A model generated the notes under the pieces. That model had not been told where the DNA came from and did no database searches. It saw nothing but the letters and a program-made list of their open reading frames with translations. DNA of 64,000 nucleotides from an uncultured Acetobacteraceae bacterium (GTDB taxonomy: Bacteria; Pseudomonadota; Alphaproteobacteria; Acetobacterales; Acetobacteraceae): NCBI GenBank assembly GCA_903918315.1, contig CAIXEA010000074.1, positions 1 through 64,000 of the forward strand, read 5' to 3'. Position numbers and translations under genes: made by a program. Below are positions 39,433-50,717 of this stretch, piece by piece. Positions within the stretch are counted from its first letter, which is position 1; every line of letters begins with the position of its first letter.

Positions 39433-40881
39433 TCAGGATTCCAGAAGCCGCCGCAGAAGCTCCACATCTTCCGCGAAGCTACCGTCCCGTTCCATCAGTT
39501 CATTCACCCGCGACACGGCGTGCATGACGGTGGTGTGGTCGCGGTTGCCGAATTTCCGGCCGATTTCCGGCAGGCTCCGGCTGGTGAGTTGTTTCGCGAG
39601 ATACATTGCCACCTGCCGCGGCCGCGCGACCTGACGAGCGCGGCGGGCGGACGACATATCGGTCAGCCGGATCGCGTAATGTTCCGCTACCCTCTTTTGA
39701 ATTTCCTCGATCGATATCCGCCGATCATGGGCTTTGAGAAGATCGTGGAGCACTTCGTGCGTGGCTTCGAGCGTGATCGGTCGACCAAACAAATTGGCAT
39801 GGGCAATCAAGCGATTTAACGCGCCTTCGAGTTCGCGCACGTTGGAGGTGATTTTATGCGCGAGATATTCCAAGACCTTCGTCGGCACGGGTATGCCGGC
39901 GCGTGCCGCCTTGGTTTCCAGGATCGAAATCCGCAGTTCGTACGTCGTCGTATGCAGGTCGGCTACCATTCCGCATCCGAGCCGTGTACGCAACCGATCT
40001 TCAAGCCCGTCCAGGGCAGAGGGGGATTTATCAGAAGATACAACGATCTGTTTACCGGCTTCGACCAGATAATTGAATGTATGGAAGAATTCTTCCTGGG
40101 TATTATCTTTCCCAATCAGGAATTGCAGGTCGTCGATCATCAGGACATCGACGCTGCGCAGCTGCTCCTTGAATTCCATGGTCGATTGCGTGCGGATCGC
40201 CGCGATAAACCGGTACATAAATTTTTCGGCGGACATATATGCAACCGAAACAAGGCGCTTGCCCGCGGCTTCATTGCGCGCTGCGAGTTCCCAGGCGATC
40301 GCATGCATCAGGTGGGTTTTACCAAGACCGACACCGCCATAGAGGAACAAGGGGTTGAAGCCCTGGCTGGCCGGTGCCTCCGCGACACGCCGGGCGCAGG
40401 CGTAGGCAAATTCGTTTGGTTTTCCAACCACAAAGGCATCGAATGTGAAGCGGGAGTCGAGCGCGGCAGCCAGATCCATTCTGGATTCGGGCCGATCATC
40501 GCTGTTGGGTTCGAAGACTGGCGTCGTCACCAGGTTCATCGGCTCTGGTTGCGCCGGCCGTGCGGGGGCTGCCTCAGCGGGCGTAGCAATCGGCGCCACG
40601 GTTCCGCCAACGCGAATATCGACCCGACGAATGCTCTCATTTTCGAGCTGCCAGAGGGCGTTCAGGCGGGTGCCATAGCGGCTGCTGACCCAATCGCGCA
40701 GGAACCGCGTTGGAAGGTGGACGGTGACCTCATCCCCTTCGACTCCAACCAGGGTCATCTGCCGCAGCCAGGTGCGGTACTCGACGTCCCCAACCTCATT
40801 CTGAAGGCGACCACGAATGCGCGCCCACTGGGCAGCGACCTGCGATGATTCCACGATCTCCCCCGGCTCGGTCGTGGACAT
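39433..40881 (-). CDS. dnaA: Chromosomal replication initiator protein DnaA
   Basis: NPLFLYGGVGLGKTHLMHAI, LMIDDLQFLIGKDNTQEEFFHTFN, GNRDHTTVMHAVSRVNEL. Confidence 0.97.
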   Translation of the reverse strand: MSTTEPGEIVESSQVAAQWARIRGRLQNEVGDVEYRTWLRQMTLVGVEGDEVTVHLPTRFLRDWVSSRYGTRLNALWQLENESIRRVDIRVGGTVAPIATPAEAAPARPAQPEPMNLVTTPVFEPNSDDRPESRMDLAAALDSRFTFDAFVVGKPNEFAYACARRVAEAPASQGFNPLFLYGGVGLGKTHLMHAIAWELAARNEAAGKRLVSVAYMSAEKFMYRFIAAIRTQSTMEFKEQLRSVDVLMIDDLQFLIGKDNTQEEFFHTFNYLVEAGKQIVVSSDKSPSALDGLEDRLRTRLGCGMVADLHTTTYELRISILETKAARAGIPVPTKVLEYLAHKITSNVRELEGALNRLIAHANLFGRPITLEATHEVLHDLLKAHDRRISIEEIQKRVAEHYAIRLTDMSSARRARQVARPRQVAMYLAKQLTSRSLPEIGRKFGNRDHTTVMHAVSRVNELMERDGSFAEDVELLRRLLES

Positions 40882-41250
40882 CCTCAGTCTCCCCACTTTC
40901 TGGTTATTGGACGCTTGTTCCCCGCATCGCCAAGCCCCGGTGTTGACCGGACAGTTTTTTACTTACATGGCCAAGCAAAGCCGGCCACGTAACCAGTCGA
41001 AAACTTGAAGAGCGAAACGCCCGAACGCTGCTGGCCCATAAGATAAGTCAATTAGCGGACGGACGCAAACACAAATTCGGTCGAACTGAATAGACCAAAA
41101 TAAAACGCAATGATATTGCGTCCCTTCCGAAATATGTACATGAATACGGCCGCCTCAATCTCTGGTAGAGATTAGAAACGACCGTGAAATCAAGATGGAA
41201 CCGTCAAACGACGATCCTTTTCTTGGCAGATCAGAATATGCACCGCGGAG

Positions 41251-41272
41251 CCAGCCCGGTCAACCGGGCTGG
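41251..41272 (-). terminator. GC-rich hairpin just downstream of rpsT
   Basis: CCAGCCCGG-TCAA-CCGGGCTGG: perfect 9-bp stem with 4-nt loop, 8 nt past the rpsT stop; no strong U-tract. Confidence 0.55.
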
Positions 41273-41280
41273 TGGCAGGA

Positions 41281-41550
41281 TCAGGCGGCAGCGATCGCCT
41301 TGATCCGGGCGGAAAGCCGGGACAGCTTGCGCGCGACGGTGTTCAGGTGGGTCACACCCTTGCCGGCCGCACGCTGCATTTCCGGCTGCGCTGCCTTCAG
41401 GGCATCAGCCGCCGCGGTCTTGTCGCCACTGGCAATCGCCAGCTCGACCTTCTTCACGAAGCTGCGCATGCGGGACTTGCGGGCCGTGTTGCGCTCAGTG
41501 CGCGTGGCGGTCTGACGAATGCGCTTCCGCGCGGATGCTGTGTTGGCCAT
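41281..41550 (-). CDS. rpsT: 30S ribosomal protein S20
   Basis: [36 protein letters not shown]... diagnostic for S20. Confidence 0.97.
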   Translation of the reverse strand: MANTASARKRIRQTATRTERNTARKSRMRSFVKKVELAIASGDKTAAADALKAAQPEMQRAAGKGVTHLNTVARKLSRLSARIKAIAAA

Positions 41551-41772
41551 GGGCTCTGTAAATCGCCTGCTGTATGGGTCGCGTGTGGATCGCGCTGTCC
41601 CAACGAAGCGAGGCAGCAGCGGAAGGCGGGCGTTTTACGCACAGGATCGGCCAGAGTCAACAAAGGCGCGCGCAGATCCCTGCATTTGGTCCACACAAGC
41701 GCGGCCTATGCGGACTTTCGCCCGCACAACCACAACGGGCATAGTCCCATCACACTCACGGAGAGTTCAACC

Positions 41773-43791
41773 ATGCAAACCATCCGGACCGTATGCGCGC
41801 ATGATTGCCCGGATATGTGCTCGTTGATCGCCACCGTCGACAATGGCCGCGTCGTTCGCATCCAGGGCGATCCCGACCACCCCCTGACCGCGGGCTTCGC
41901 CTGCGGCAAGGTCAATCGCGATATGGAGCTCGTCCACTCCCCCGAACGCATCACCACGCCGCTCCGTCGCGTCGGTCCCAAAGGGAGCGGGCAGTTCGAG
42001 CCCATCAACTGGGACGACGCGCTGGATACCATCGTCGGGCGCTGGCAATCCATCATCGCGGCCGATGGCCCAACGTCCATCCTGGGCTATGCCTATAGTG
42101 CGCACCAGGGCCTGATGAATCGCGGGCTTCTGAATGGCCTCTTCCACGCCTTGGGCACCAGCCGCCTGCTCGGCGGCACGGTCTGTGACTCCTGTGCCGA
42201 GGCCGCCTGGGATGCCACCGTCGGACCAGGCACCGGCGGCGCAGACCCCTGCTCGGCGACCGAGGCGGATCTGATCGTGTCCTGGGGCTCCGACCTGCAC
42301 GCGACAAACGTCCATCTTTGGGCGAAAATCGAGCAGGCGCGAAAGAACGGCGCCAAGCTGATCGTCATCGACCCCCGCCGCACCCGGGCCGCCCAATCCG
42401 CCGACACCTACCTTCCCATCCGGATCGGCACTGACTCCGCGCTGGCGCTGGGCGTGATGCATATCCTGGTGCGTGACGGCAAGACCGACGAAGCCTATCT
42501 CGCAGCCCATACAATCGGCTTCGACCGCGTTCGTACTGAGGTCCTGCCACGCTTCACCCCCTCCTATACCGCCGGGATCACCGGCCTGGCGGAAGCCGAT
42601 ATCGAGCGTTTCGCGGCCCTGTACGGCGCGGCGAAGCGGTCATTTATCCGCATCGGATTCGGCATGAGCCGCTACACCCATGGCGGCCAGAACCTTCGCG
42701 CGGTGGCGCTGCTACCCGGCGTCACCGGGGCCTACGGGCGCTATGGCGGCGGCGCGCTGCTCGCCACGGCTGCGGCGTTCGACCTGAATTACAACGCGGT
42801 CCGCAAACCATCCGGCCCCACGGCCGCACGCACCATCAACCATCTGAAGCTGGGTGAGGCCCTGCTGGAGGCCAAGGACCCGCCGATCAAAGCGCTGTTC
42901 GTCGCCGCCAATAATCCGGCGGTGACCAACCCCGACACGGCAAAGATGCGCGCCGCCCTTGCGCGGGCGGACCTGTTCACCGTGGTTCACGATCCTTTCC
43001 TGTCCATGACGGCCCGCTACGCCGATATCGTGCTGCCAGCCACGACCTATCTGGAAACCGAGGATTTCTACCGCTCCTACGGCACGTACTATATGCAGTA
43101 CGGACATCAGGTGATCGCGCCACAGGGGCAAGCCTGGTCCAATATCCGGCTGGCCCAGACATTGGCCGGGCGCATGGGCCTGACCGATCCGGTGTTCAGC
43201 ATGGGTCAGCGCGAAATCCTCAAACAAATGTTCCAAGGCGCGGGCGGCGCGGCGGCGGCCTTCGATCCCGCCACCCTGCCAGACCAAGGCCCCGTGTCCA
43301 TCGCCAGCAAAGACGGACAGGTCTTCCGCACGCCGTCCGGCAAGCTGGAATTCGTATCCGAAACGCTCGCCGCCCAGGGGCTGCCCGCGATGCCCGATTG
43401 GGAACCGGATCCAGAGGCGATGCACCACGCGCGTTACCCGCTTCAGCTACTCACCACCCCAGGCTACTTCCAGAGCCATACCGCGTTCTCCGGCGTGGCG
43501 TTCCTGCGGGGGCGGGAAGGCGCCCCCTGCGCCGTGCTGCACCCCCAGGACGCCGCAGCACGCGGCCTGCGTGATGGACAGGCCGTGCGCCTCAGCAACC
43601 AGCGCGGGACCATCGGTCTGACCCTGCATGTGCGCGATGAGATACAGCCCGGCGTCGTGCTCGTGCCGGGCCAGCGTCCCGATGCCGAAGCCGTGGCCGG
43701 CACCGTCAACATGCTCTGCGCCGACAGTTTTACAGACATGGGGGAAGGCGCGACCTACCAAAGCACCTGGCTGGACGTCGCGGCCTGGTAG
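41773..43791 (+). CDS. Molybdopterin-dependent oxidoreductase
   Basis: TVCAHDCPDMCSLIATVDNGRVVRIQGDPDHPLTAGFACGKV; start trimmed to 41773. Confidence 0.9.
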   Translation: MQTIRTVCAHDCPDMCSLIATVDNGRVVRIQGDPDHPLTAGFACGKVNRDMELVHSPERITTPLRRVGPKGSGQFEPINWDDALDTIVGRWQSIIAADGPTSILGYAYSAHQGLMNRGLLNGLFHALGTSRLLGGTVCDSCAEAAWDATVGPGTGGADPCSATEADLIVSWGSDLHATNVHLWAKIEQARKNGAKLIVIDPRRTRAAQSADTYLPIRIGTDSALALGVMHILVRDGKTDEAYLAAHTIGFDRVRTEVLPRFTPSYTAGITGLAEADIERFAALYGAAKRSFIRIGFGMSRYTHGGQNLRAVALLPGVTGAYGRYGGGALLATAAAFDLNYNAVRKPSGPTAARTINHLKLGEALLEAKDPPIKALFVAANNPAVTNPDTAKMRAALARADLFTVVHDPFLSMTARYADIVLPATTYLETEDFYRSYGTYYMQYGHQVIAPQGQAWSNIRLAQTLAGRMGLTDPVFSMGQREILKQMFQGAGGAAAAFDPATLPDQGPVSIASKDGQVFRTPSGKLEFVSETLAAQGLPAMPDWEPDPEAMHHARYPLQLLTTPGYFQSHTAFSGVAFLRGREGAPCAVLHPQDAAARGLRDGQAVRLSNQRGTIGLTLHVRDEIQPGVVLVPGQRPDAEAVAGTVNMLCADSFTDMGEGATYQSTWLDVAAW

Positions 43792-43825
43792 CGCGACGAC
43801 GGCATGAGGCGTTCCGGCCAACGCC

Positions 43826-45025
43826 TCATGCCCGTCGCCCCGTCCACATCAGCACACCCTGCCCCGCGACCGAAGAGGCCAGCAGGATCACCGCCACCGG
43901 CAGGACTGTGCCAGGGCTCCAGCTCTCGACCACGATGGTGCAGAGCATGCCGTACCCCATCTGGATGAACCCATACAGGCCCGAGGCCGCACCGATGGCC
44001 TGGGGATTGGCACTGACCGAACCAGCCAGAGCAAAGGGGCTCGCCATGCCTGCCCCGATCATGAAGATCGCGACGGAGGCAACGACGGTGACGACTGAAA
44101 GATGGCCGGTCAGCTCGGCCAGCATGAAGCCGCTCGCCCCCACCATACCCATCGCATTGGCCAGCCGCAGCCCGGTCCGCAACGACACACGGCGCGACAA
44201 TCGGTTCGCCGCCACACCCCCCAGCCCCACGCCGGCCATGAGAATCAGGTAATAGACCCCGACTTCTTCCGTCGACCGGTGCAGCCGGTTCTCGAATATG
44301 AACGGCGAGGCCGCCATGAACCCGTAAAACGCGGTCGTCGTCAGCGCGCCGGTGAGCGCAAACCCCAGAAACACGCGGGACCGGAGCAATCGCGCGTAAC
44401 CGCGCCCGAACGATAACGGCGCGCGGCGGCTGGCGCTGTCGCGATTGGTCTCTGGCAGAACCAGCACCGCGGCCAGCAGCGTGACCGTACCGATGGCGAC
44501 GAGCAGGACATAGCTGGCCCGCCAATGAATGAATGCGGTGATATAGCCGCCCAAGGCCGGGGCGAGGGCGGGCACCACCGCCATCACGATCGTCAGTAAG
44601 GCCAGCTGACCAGCCGCCTTATCCGGCGTGGACCCGTCCCGCACGGCCGCCCGGCCCAGCACCAGCCCCGCGCATCCGCCGATCGATTGCAGCACCCGGG
44701 CGCCGATCAAGACGCCGGCATTGGGGGCAAAGGCGGTGACCGCGCTCGCGATGGTAAACAGCGTCATCCCCAGCAGCAGCACCGGCCGCCGGCCAAACCG
44801 GTCCGACAGCGGCCCATAAACCAGCTGCCCCGCGGCAAGGCCGACAAGATAGAGCGTGATGCTCAATTGCACCGTGCTGATGGAAATCCCGAGCGCCCGC
44901 GCAGTCGCCGGCAAGGCCGGGATGATCACGTGCATCCCCAGCGTCCCACAGGCCGTCAGCGCCACAAGCAGCAGGAACGGCGCCCGGTCACGCCCGCCCA
45001 GCAACGGGCTGGTCAATAATCGCAT
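43826..45025 (-). CDS. Bcr/CflA-type MFS drug efflux transporter
   Basis: IIPALPATARALGISISTVQLSITLYLVGLAAGQLVYGPLSDRFGRRPVLLLG. Confidence 0.9.
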   Translation of the reverse strand: MRLLTSPLLGGRDRAPFLLLVALTACGTLGMHVIIPALPATARALGISISTVQLSITLYLVGLAAGQLVYGPLSDRFGRRPVLLLGMTLFTIASAVTAFAPNAGVLIGARVLQSIGGCAGLVLGRAAVRDGSTPDKAAGQLALLTIVMAVVPALAPALGGYITAFIHWRASYVLLVAIGTVTLLAAVLVLPETNRDSASRRAPLSFGRGYARLLRSRVFLGFALTGALTTTAFYGFMAASPFIFENRLHRSTEEVGVYYLILMAGVGLGGVAANRLSRRVSLRTGLRLANAMGMVGASGFMLAELTGHLSVVTVVASVAIFMIGAGMASPFALAGSVSANPQAIGAASGLYGFIQMGYGMLCTIVVESWSPGTVLPVAVILLASSVAGQGVLMWTGRRA

Positions 45026-45129
45026 CGGATGCCTCAATGTCCCTGGAGCATGATCGCCTGAGGCGGACTCACACGCCAGCGTGAATCGTAAAATCAACTT
45101 TGCTTGCCGCACCATGGGAGGACAGCAAC

Positions 45130-45681
45130 ATGGACACCACCCGCATCCAGGACCGCATGGACATCGAGGCCTGCCTTCTCCGCTATGTGCGCGGTGTCGA
45201 TCGCCGCGACTGGGACCGCGTGCGATCCGCCTATCACACCGACGCTTACGACGATCACGGCAATTACAAAGGCGGGATCGACGGCTTCATCGCGTCCCTG
45301 ATCAAGCGGCACGCCACCATCGAGCAGTCGATGCACGTCGTCAGCAACATCGACATCACCTTCACCGGGCCCGACAGCGCGGTCATGGAGGCCTATTTCA
45401 TCACCCACCAGCGCCTGAGCCCCGCAGCCGGCGACGCGCGCCTGGCCTATCTGCGCGGGACGCCAATAGCAGCGGATCAGGCCGTGGAGACAGAGGTTAT
45501 CGGCCGCTACGTCGACCGCATGACCCGCAAGGACGGCGCCTGGCGTATCGCCCACCGGACGGTGGTGTTCGAGGTCCTGCGCGGCCAACCCGCCCCCGCG
45601 GGCGGCGGCCTGTCGGATCAGTGGGCCCTGTCCCGGCGTGACGGCAACGACCCGATCGAGGTCGCGCTGCGGGGCGGATGA
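45130..45681 (+). CDS. SnoaL-like (NTF2 superfamily) protein
   Basis: IQDRMDIEACLLRYVRGVDRRDWDRVRSAYHTDAYDDHG. Confidence 0.85.
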   Translation: MDTTRIQDRMDIEACLLRYVRGVDRRDWDRVRSAYHTDAYDDHGNYKGGIDGFIASLIKRHATIEQSMHVVSNIDITFTGPDSAVMEAYFITHQRLSPAAGDARLAYLRGTPIAADQAVETEVIGRYVDRMTRKDGAWRIAHRTVVFEVLRGQPAPAGGGLSDQWALSRRDGNDPIEVALRGG

Positions 45682-45724
45682 CCCGGTCGGCGCCCCACCC
45701 GTCCTCAGCCTAGAGCGTGATCGG

Positions 45725-45820
45725 CGGAGGTGGAATCACCGGAGCCGTGAATCACGCGATCAAACAATCGGTTAGTGCATGTCCGGTGCGCCTGAAAGCA
45801 CCGGACATGCACTAACCGCG
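45725..45820. repeat. Copy 1 of 96-bp dispersed palindromic repeat
   Basis: 90/96 identical to 57815-57910 by eye; ends in a perfect 21-bp inverted repeat CGGTTAGTGCATGTCCGGTGC (45769-45789) / GCACCGGACATGCACTAACCG (45798-45818). Confidence 0.95.
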
Positions 45821-46837
45821 TCCGCTCCGCGCGGTCACGGCCGCGCGCCGTGCCATCGCCAGCACGGTGTTGCGGCAGAGCGCGTCGTCCGGCCAACCCG
45901 TGCGCTTGCAGCCGCGCTCCGCCTCCGCCAGCCCCGCCAGAGCGGCATTCAACGCCGGCAGCGGCCATAGCATCAGGGAGCGAGCGAACGCGCTGGTCCG
46001 GCGGTAAAACACCGGCGGCCGCACGGTCTTCACCGCATCGGCCGCGGTCAGTCCCTGCTCCTCCATCGCCAGCCGCGCCCGGTGCAGCTTCTGGACATGC
46101 GCCAGCCCGACACGCAGCACCTGCACCGACGCGGCCCCTTCCGCCATCGCCAGTTCCAGCGCCCGGTCTGCTGTCGCGACATCACCGGTGGTCGCGGCAT
46201 ACATCGCGTCATCCAGCGACAGGCCCGCGAGGTCACCGACACAGGCCATCGCCGCGTCCAGATCCACCCGGCCGCCCGCACCAACATACAGCGCCAGCTT
46301 CTCCAGCTCCGAGCGGGTCGAGGCCCGATCGGCCCCAAGCTGGGCCGTCAACCATGACACCGCGTCCGGATCCGCCCGAACCCCAGCCTCGGTCAGCGTG
46401 GTTCGGATCGTCGTTTCCAGCGCGCGCCCTTCCTCGGGATAGCAGCCGATGGCGGCGCCGTCCGGCGCATCGTCCAACGCCGTCCGTAAGCGGGACCGTG
46501 TGGCCAGCCCGGCCCCTTCCAGCACCACCAAGGCCGGCGCCTTGCCCTTCAGGATCGTCTGGACATGCGCCGTGGCCGCATCGGTCGCGTCGCGCACACG
46601 CACCACCCGGCGGCCGCCGGTCAATGGCAGGGAGGCGGCTTCATCGGGCAGGGTGTTGATGTCGTCGCGCGACACCTCCGCGACCAGGAACGGGTCATCC
46701 AGGGACCCGGCAACGGCACGCACCAACGCCTCCGCCCGTTCGCGGATCATGCCAACATCGTCGCCATAGAGCAGCACCACGCGGCAGGGGCCGGGGTTCT
46801 TCAGAAAGCCCCCGACCTGCGCCGCGGCCAGCTTCAT
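45812..46837 (-). CDS. holA: DNA polymerase III subunit delta
   Basis: CRVVLLYGDDVGMIRERAEALVRAV, SLDDAMYAATTGDVATADRALEL; syntenic with lptE and leuS. Confidence 0.9.
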   Translation of the reverse strand: MKLAAAQVGGFLKNPGPCRVVLLYGDDVGMIRERAEALVRAVAGSLDDPFLVAEVSRDDINTLPDEAASLPLTGGRRVVRVRDATDAATAHVQTILKGKAPALVVLEGAGLATRSRLRTALDDAPDGAAIGCYPEEGRALETTIRTTLTEAGVRADPDAVSWLTAQLGADRASTRSELEKLALYVGAGGRVDLDAAMACVGDLAGLSLDDAMYAATTGDVATADRALELAMAEGAASVQVLRVGLAHVQKLHRARLAMEEQGLTAADAVKTVRPPVFYRRTSAFARSLMLWPLPALNAALAGLAEAERGCKRTGWPDDALCRNTVLAMARRAAVTARSGRG

Positions 46838-46841
46838 CGGG

Positions 46842-47378
46842 TCAGCCCACAGCCGGGTTGGCGCGTTTGCGGAACCAGATCGCGAGCTGCATCGCCACCT
46901 GATCCGCCACCGCCTCGGCGATGCGCTGCTCGACCTTCTCGGTTTCCAGGACGGTCGCGAAATACTGGGTATCGAATTGGTTGAACCCGTCCAACACCCG
47001 CGCGCTGCCGGAGGCCAAGGCGCTGCGAGTCGCATCGCGGGCGGTCAAGGTCCAGTTGGCGGTGCCGGTCAGCCGGACCCGCGACGCGGTCGTATCCGGC
47101 AGAATGCCGATGGACTCGCCTGCGATCCAGAAATCCACCTTCAGATCGTACCGATGCCGGGTATCGCCGTCGCTGGCGAACCGCTCCTGCAGCGCCTGGC
47201 GCAACAACTGCCCAGGCCGATCCTGGATCGGGTGCACATCCACCGCCGCCAGTTCCCGCGCCGCGACGCCGGGCTTGCCGGAAGCCGTGGGCATGTAAAC
47301 CGGCTGGAAACCACAGCCGGCCAACGCGCCCGCGGCCGCGATGCCGAACAGCCCGCGACGGGGGAGCCGGGCGCTCAT
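46842..47378 (-). CDS. lptE: LPS assembly lipoprotein LptE-like
   Basis: Lipobox [13 protein letters not shown]; between leuS and holA. Confidence 0.85.
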   Translation of the reverse strand: MSARLPRRGLFGIAAAGALAGCGFQPVYMPTASGKPGVAARELAAVDVHPIQDRPGQLLRQALQERFASDGDTRHRYDLKVDFWIAGESIGILPDTTASRVRLTGTANWTLTARDATRSALASGSARVLDGFNQFDTQYFATVLETEKVEQRIAEAVADQVAMQLAIWFRKRANPAVG

Positions 47379-49990
47379 CCCGCGATCACGAAGTTGACGA
47401 TGCGGTTGGGGACGTGGATGCGCTTCACGATGCGTTTCCCATCGATCGCGCGCACGACATTGGCATCGGCCTCGGCCTGCGCGATCACCTGATCAGCCGG
47501 GGAGTCCGGCGGCATATGGATCGTGCCGCGCAGCTTGCCCATCACCTGAACCGCGATGGCGACGGTGTCGGCCACCAGCAGCGCCGGTTCGGCCTCCGGC
47601 CAGGGCAAATCGGCCACCAGCTGGCTGGTACCGGGATGCAGGCGGGCAAAGATCTCCTCCGCCAGATGCGGCATCGCGGGGGCGCAGAGGCGCGCCATCG
47701 ACTCCACCGCTTCCCGCCGGGCCCAACCCAGGCCGGGCTCATCGGGCGCGCGTTCGGCGTCGGTGATGGCATTGGCGAGTTCGTACATCCGCGCCACCGC
47801 GACGTTGAAGGCGAACGCTTCCCAGGCCTCGGTCACAGCGGCGATGGCTTTGTGCGTGGCGCGGCGCAGGGTGCGGCCGGCCGTGCCGAACGCGTCGGGC
47901 TTGTCGCCGGCTTGCGGCAGGGTCTCGGCCAAACGGAAAATGCGCTGGGTGAAGCGGTAGGCGCCGGCGGCGCCGGACTCCGTCCACTCCATGTCGCGCT
48001 CGGGCGGGTTGTCGGACAGGATGAACCAGCGGGCGGTGTCGGCGCCGTAGCGGGCGATGATGGCGCCGGGGTCGATGGTGTTGCGCTTGGACTTGCTCAT
48101 CGCCTCGATGCGGCCGACGGTGACCGGCAGGCCGGTTTCGCGATGCACGGCAGTGCCGTCGGCGCGCTTTTCGATTTCCTCCGGATAGAGCCAGGCGCCA
48201 TCGGCGGATTTGTAGGACTCGTGGTTCACCATGCCCTGGGTGAACAGGCCGGCGAAGGGCTCGTCCACCGAAAGATGCCCGGTTTCCTTCATCGCGCGGG
48301 TGAAGAAGCGGGAATAGAGCAGATGCAAAATCGCATGCTCGATGCCGCCGATATATTGATCGACCGGCATCCAGTGATCCACCGCCGCCCGCGCCGTCGG
48401 TTGCGTGGTGTCGGAGGCGCAGCAATACCGCGCGAAATACCAGGAGCTATCGACGAACGTGTCGAATGTGTCCGTTTCCCGCCGCGCCGGCTTGCCGCAG
48501 CTGGGGCAGTTGACGTGCTTCCAGGTCGGGTGGTGATCCAGCGGGTTGCCCGGGCGATCGAAGGTGACATCGTCGGGCAGCTTCACCGGCAATTCGGCGT
48601 CCGGCACACCGACCGCGCCGCACGCGTCGCAGTGAACGACCGGGATCGGGCAGCCCCAGTAGCGCTGGCGGGACACACCCCAATCGCGCAGGCGCCAGTT
48701 GGTGACCCCCTCGCCGACGCCCTTGGCGGCCAAGGCGTCGATCGCGGCGCGCTTGGCGGCATCGACCTCGAGACCATTCAGGAATGCGGAGTTGAACGCG
48801 GCGCCCGGCCCTGTGTACGCTTCCTTACCCACAGCAAAAGACGCCGGGTCGGCGCCCGGCGGCAAGACCACCGGGGTCACATCCAGACCGTATTTGCGGG
48901 CGAAATCGAGGTCGCGCTGATCATGCGCCGGGCAGCCGAAGATGGCGCCGGTGCCGTATTCCATCAGCACGAAATTGGCGATCCAGACCGGGAAGGTCGC
49001 ACCCTCGATGAAAGGGTGTTTCACCCGCAGGCCGGTGTCGTAGCCATGCTTCTCACCGGTTTCGATCACCGCCTCACTGGTGCCCTTGCTGCGGCATTCC
49101 GCCACGAAGGCCGCCGCTTTCGGGTCATGGGCGCTGACGGCCGTGGCCAGCGGATGCTCCGGCGCGATGGCCATGAAGGACATGCCGTACAGCGTGTCGG
49201 GCCGAGTCGTGTAGACCTCCACCCGTTCAATCCCGTCCACGGGCGCCGCCAGATCGAAGTGCAGGCGTGCGCCCTCACTGCGGCCGATCCAATTGGCCTG
49301 CATCAGGCGCACCCGTTCGGGCCAGCGGTCGAGCGTGTCGAGCGCGGACAGCAAATCCGGGGCGAATTTTGTGATCGCGAAGAACCACTGGCTGAGCTGC
49401 TTCTTTTCCACCAGCGCGCCGGAACGCCAGCCGCGGCCGTCAATGACCTGCTCGTTCGCGAGCACGGTGCCATCGACCGGATCCCAGTTGACCCAGCTTT
49501 CTTTGCGCTCGACCAGGCCGGCTTTCAGGAAATCCAGGAACAGCTTCTGCTGGTGGCGGTAATATTCGGGCTGGCAGGTCGCGAACTCCCGCTCCCAGTC
49601 CAACGACAGGCCCATGCGCTTGAGCTCGGTGCGCATGTTGGCGATGTTTTCATAGGTCCACTTGGCGGGATGCACGCCGCGTTCACGGGCGGCGTTCTCG
49701 GCGGGCAGGCCAAAGGCGTCCCAGCCCATGGGGTGCAACACCGAATGGCCGCGGGCCCGCTTATAGCGCGCCACCACGTCACCGAGGGTGTAGTTCCGCA
49801 CGTGACCCATGTGGATCTTGCCGCTGGGATACGGAAACATCTCCAGCACATAGTATTTCGGCCGGCCATCAGTGGGGACATCGTCCACCTGAAAGCAGCG
49901 TCGCTCCGCCCAGGCCTGCTGCCATTTGGGTTCGGCGGCCCGGAAATCATAGCGCGGCCCTTCGGCCGCTTGTATCGCACTGTCGCTCAT
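47375..49990 (-). CDS. leuS: Leucyl-tRNA synthetase
   Basis: [33 protein letters not shown]-like [12 protein letters not shown]. Confidence 0.98.
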   Translation of the reverse strand: MSDSAIQAAEGPRYDFRAAEPKWQQAWAERRCFQVDDVPTDGRPKYYVLEMFPYPSGKIHMGHVRNYTLGDVVARYKRARGHSVLHPMGWDAFGLPAENAARERGVHPAKWTYENIANMRTELKRMGLSLDWEREFATCQPEYYRHQQKLFLDFLKAGLVERKESWVNWDPVDGTVLANEQVIDGRGWRSGALVEKKQLSQWFFAITKFAPDLLSALDTLDRWPERVRLMQANWIGRSEGARLHFDLAAPVDGIERVEVYTTRPDTLYGMSFMAIAPEHPLATAVSAHDPKAAAFVAECRSKGTSEAVIETGEKHGYDTGLRVKHPFIEGATFPVWIANFVLMEYGTGAIFGCPAHDQRDLDFARKYGLDVTPVVLPPGADPASFAVGKEAYTGPGAAFNSAFLNGLEVDAAKRAAIDALAAKGVGEGVTNWRLRDWGVSRQRYWGCPIPVVHCDACGAVGVPDAELPVKLPDDVTFDRPGNPLDHHPTWKHVNCPSCGKPARRETDTFDTFVDSSWYFARYCCASDTTQPTARAAVDHWMPVDQYIGGIEHAILHLLYSRFFTRAMKETGHLSVDEPFAGLFTQGMVNHESYKSADGAWLYPEEIEKRADGTAVHRETGLPVTVGRIEAMSKSKRNTIDPGAIIARYGADTARWFILSDNPPERDMEWTESGAAGAYRFTQRIFRLAETLPQAGDKPDAFGTAGRTLRRATHKAIAAVTEAWEAFAFNVAVARMYELANAITDAERAPDEPGLGWARREAVESMARLCAPAMPHLAEEIFARLHPGTSQLVADLPWPEAEPALLVADTVAIAVQVMGKLRGTIHMPPDSPADQVIAQAEADANVVRAIDGKRIVKRIHVPNRIVNFVIAG

Positions 49991-50081
49991 GGATTGGATG
50001 TATCGGGCGGGCGGGCGCGGAGTGCAAGAGTGGGGACCGTTCTAACCGCTCCCCGCCCTGGAAACACGCATGGGGCGACGG

Positions 50082-50645
50082 TTAGCCGTTCCCCTGCGCC
50101 GCTTCCCGCAGCTTGCGGGCCTTGGCCAGCACCTTGTTTTCAATCTCACTGCTGGTCGACTCCGCGACCGGGGCATCGATCCATTGCCCGCCTTGCAGGA
50201 CCTGGCGGAACACCGCCACGCGCACGCCGTCACTGCGCAGCTCCTTCGTCAGGATATAGGCGGTGGCCTTGAACCGCTCCCCGCTGGTCGCCTGCGGCGT
50301 GTACCAGTCGGTGATGATCACCCCGCCGAACGGATCGGCCGAATTCAGCGGCATGAAGCCGAGCGTATCGAGTGCGCCACGCCACAGATAGGCGTTCACG
50401 CCGATACCGGTGCCGCCGCGACCCTGATCCTTGCCGCCGCGATCCTTGCCGACACCGAAGATGATCCCGCTGTCCTCCCCGCCGAGGCGGCCGACCGATG
50501 CGGCATCGCCGTCCGTGCCGGATCCCAGACCGCCATAATTGCCGGGGGTTGGATTCGGCTTGGCATAGGAACAGGCGGCCAAGGCCAAAGCGGAGGCCAG
50601 AAGCGCGGCCAGCGGCCGGATGGAGGACGGGTTGGAATGCGCCAT
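50082..50645 (-). CDS. DUF3576 domain-containing lipoprotein
   Basis: Lipobox ALAAC; IGVNAYLWRGALDTLGFMPLNSADPFGGVIITDWY. Confidence 0.85.
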   Translation of the reverse strand: MAHSNPSSIRPLAALLASALALAACSYAKPNPTPGNYGGLGSGTDGDAASVGRLGGEDSGIIFGVGKDRGGKDQGRGGTGIGVNAYLWRGALDTLGFMPLNSADPFGGVIITDWYTPQATSGERFKATAYILTKELRSDGVRVAVFRQVLQGGQWIDAPVAESTSSEIENKVLAKARKLREAAQGNG

Positions 50646-50717
50646 GGTTCACCTGGATAGGAAGCGTGGGCCGGAAGCGACTGCTTTAGCCCCCTGGCGC
50701 CGCGCCGCCAAGGGCAC

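Noticed and set aside
40882-41280. oriC beside dnaA
   Set aside because: Although AT-rich, I found no convincing TTATCCACA-type DnaA boxes on either strand; dnaA location alone is not evidence for the origin in Alphaproteobacteria.
45779-45970. Two small ORFs starting MSGAPESTGHALTA / MSGALKSTRHALTA (45779 and 57869) as a gene family
   Set aside because: Their shared N-termini are simply translation of the 96-bp repeat; downstream sequences are unrelated.
47414-50272. 952-aa plus-strand ORF opposite leuS
   Set aside because: Antisense shadow of leuS in high-GC DNA; low-complexity Arg/Gly/His-rich translation with no recognisable domain.
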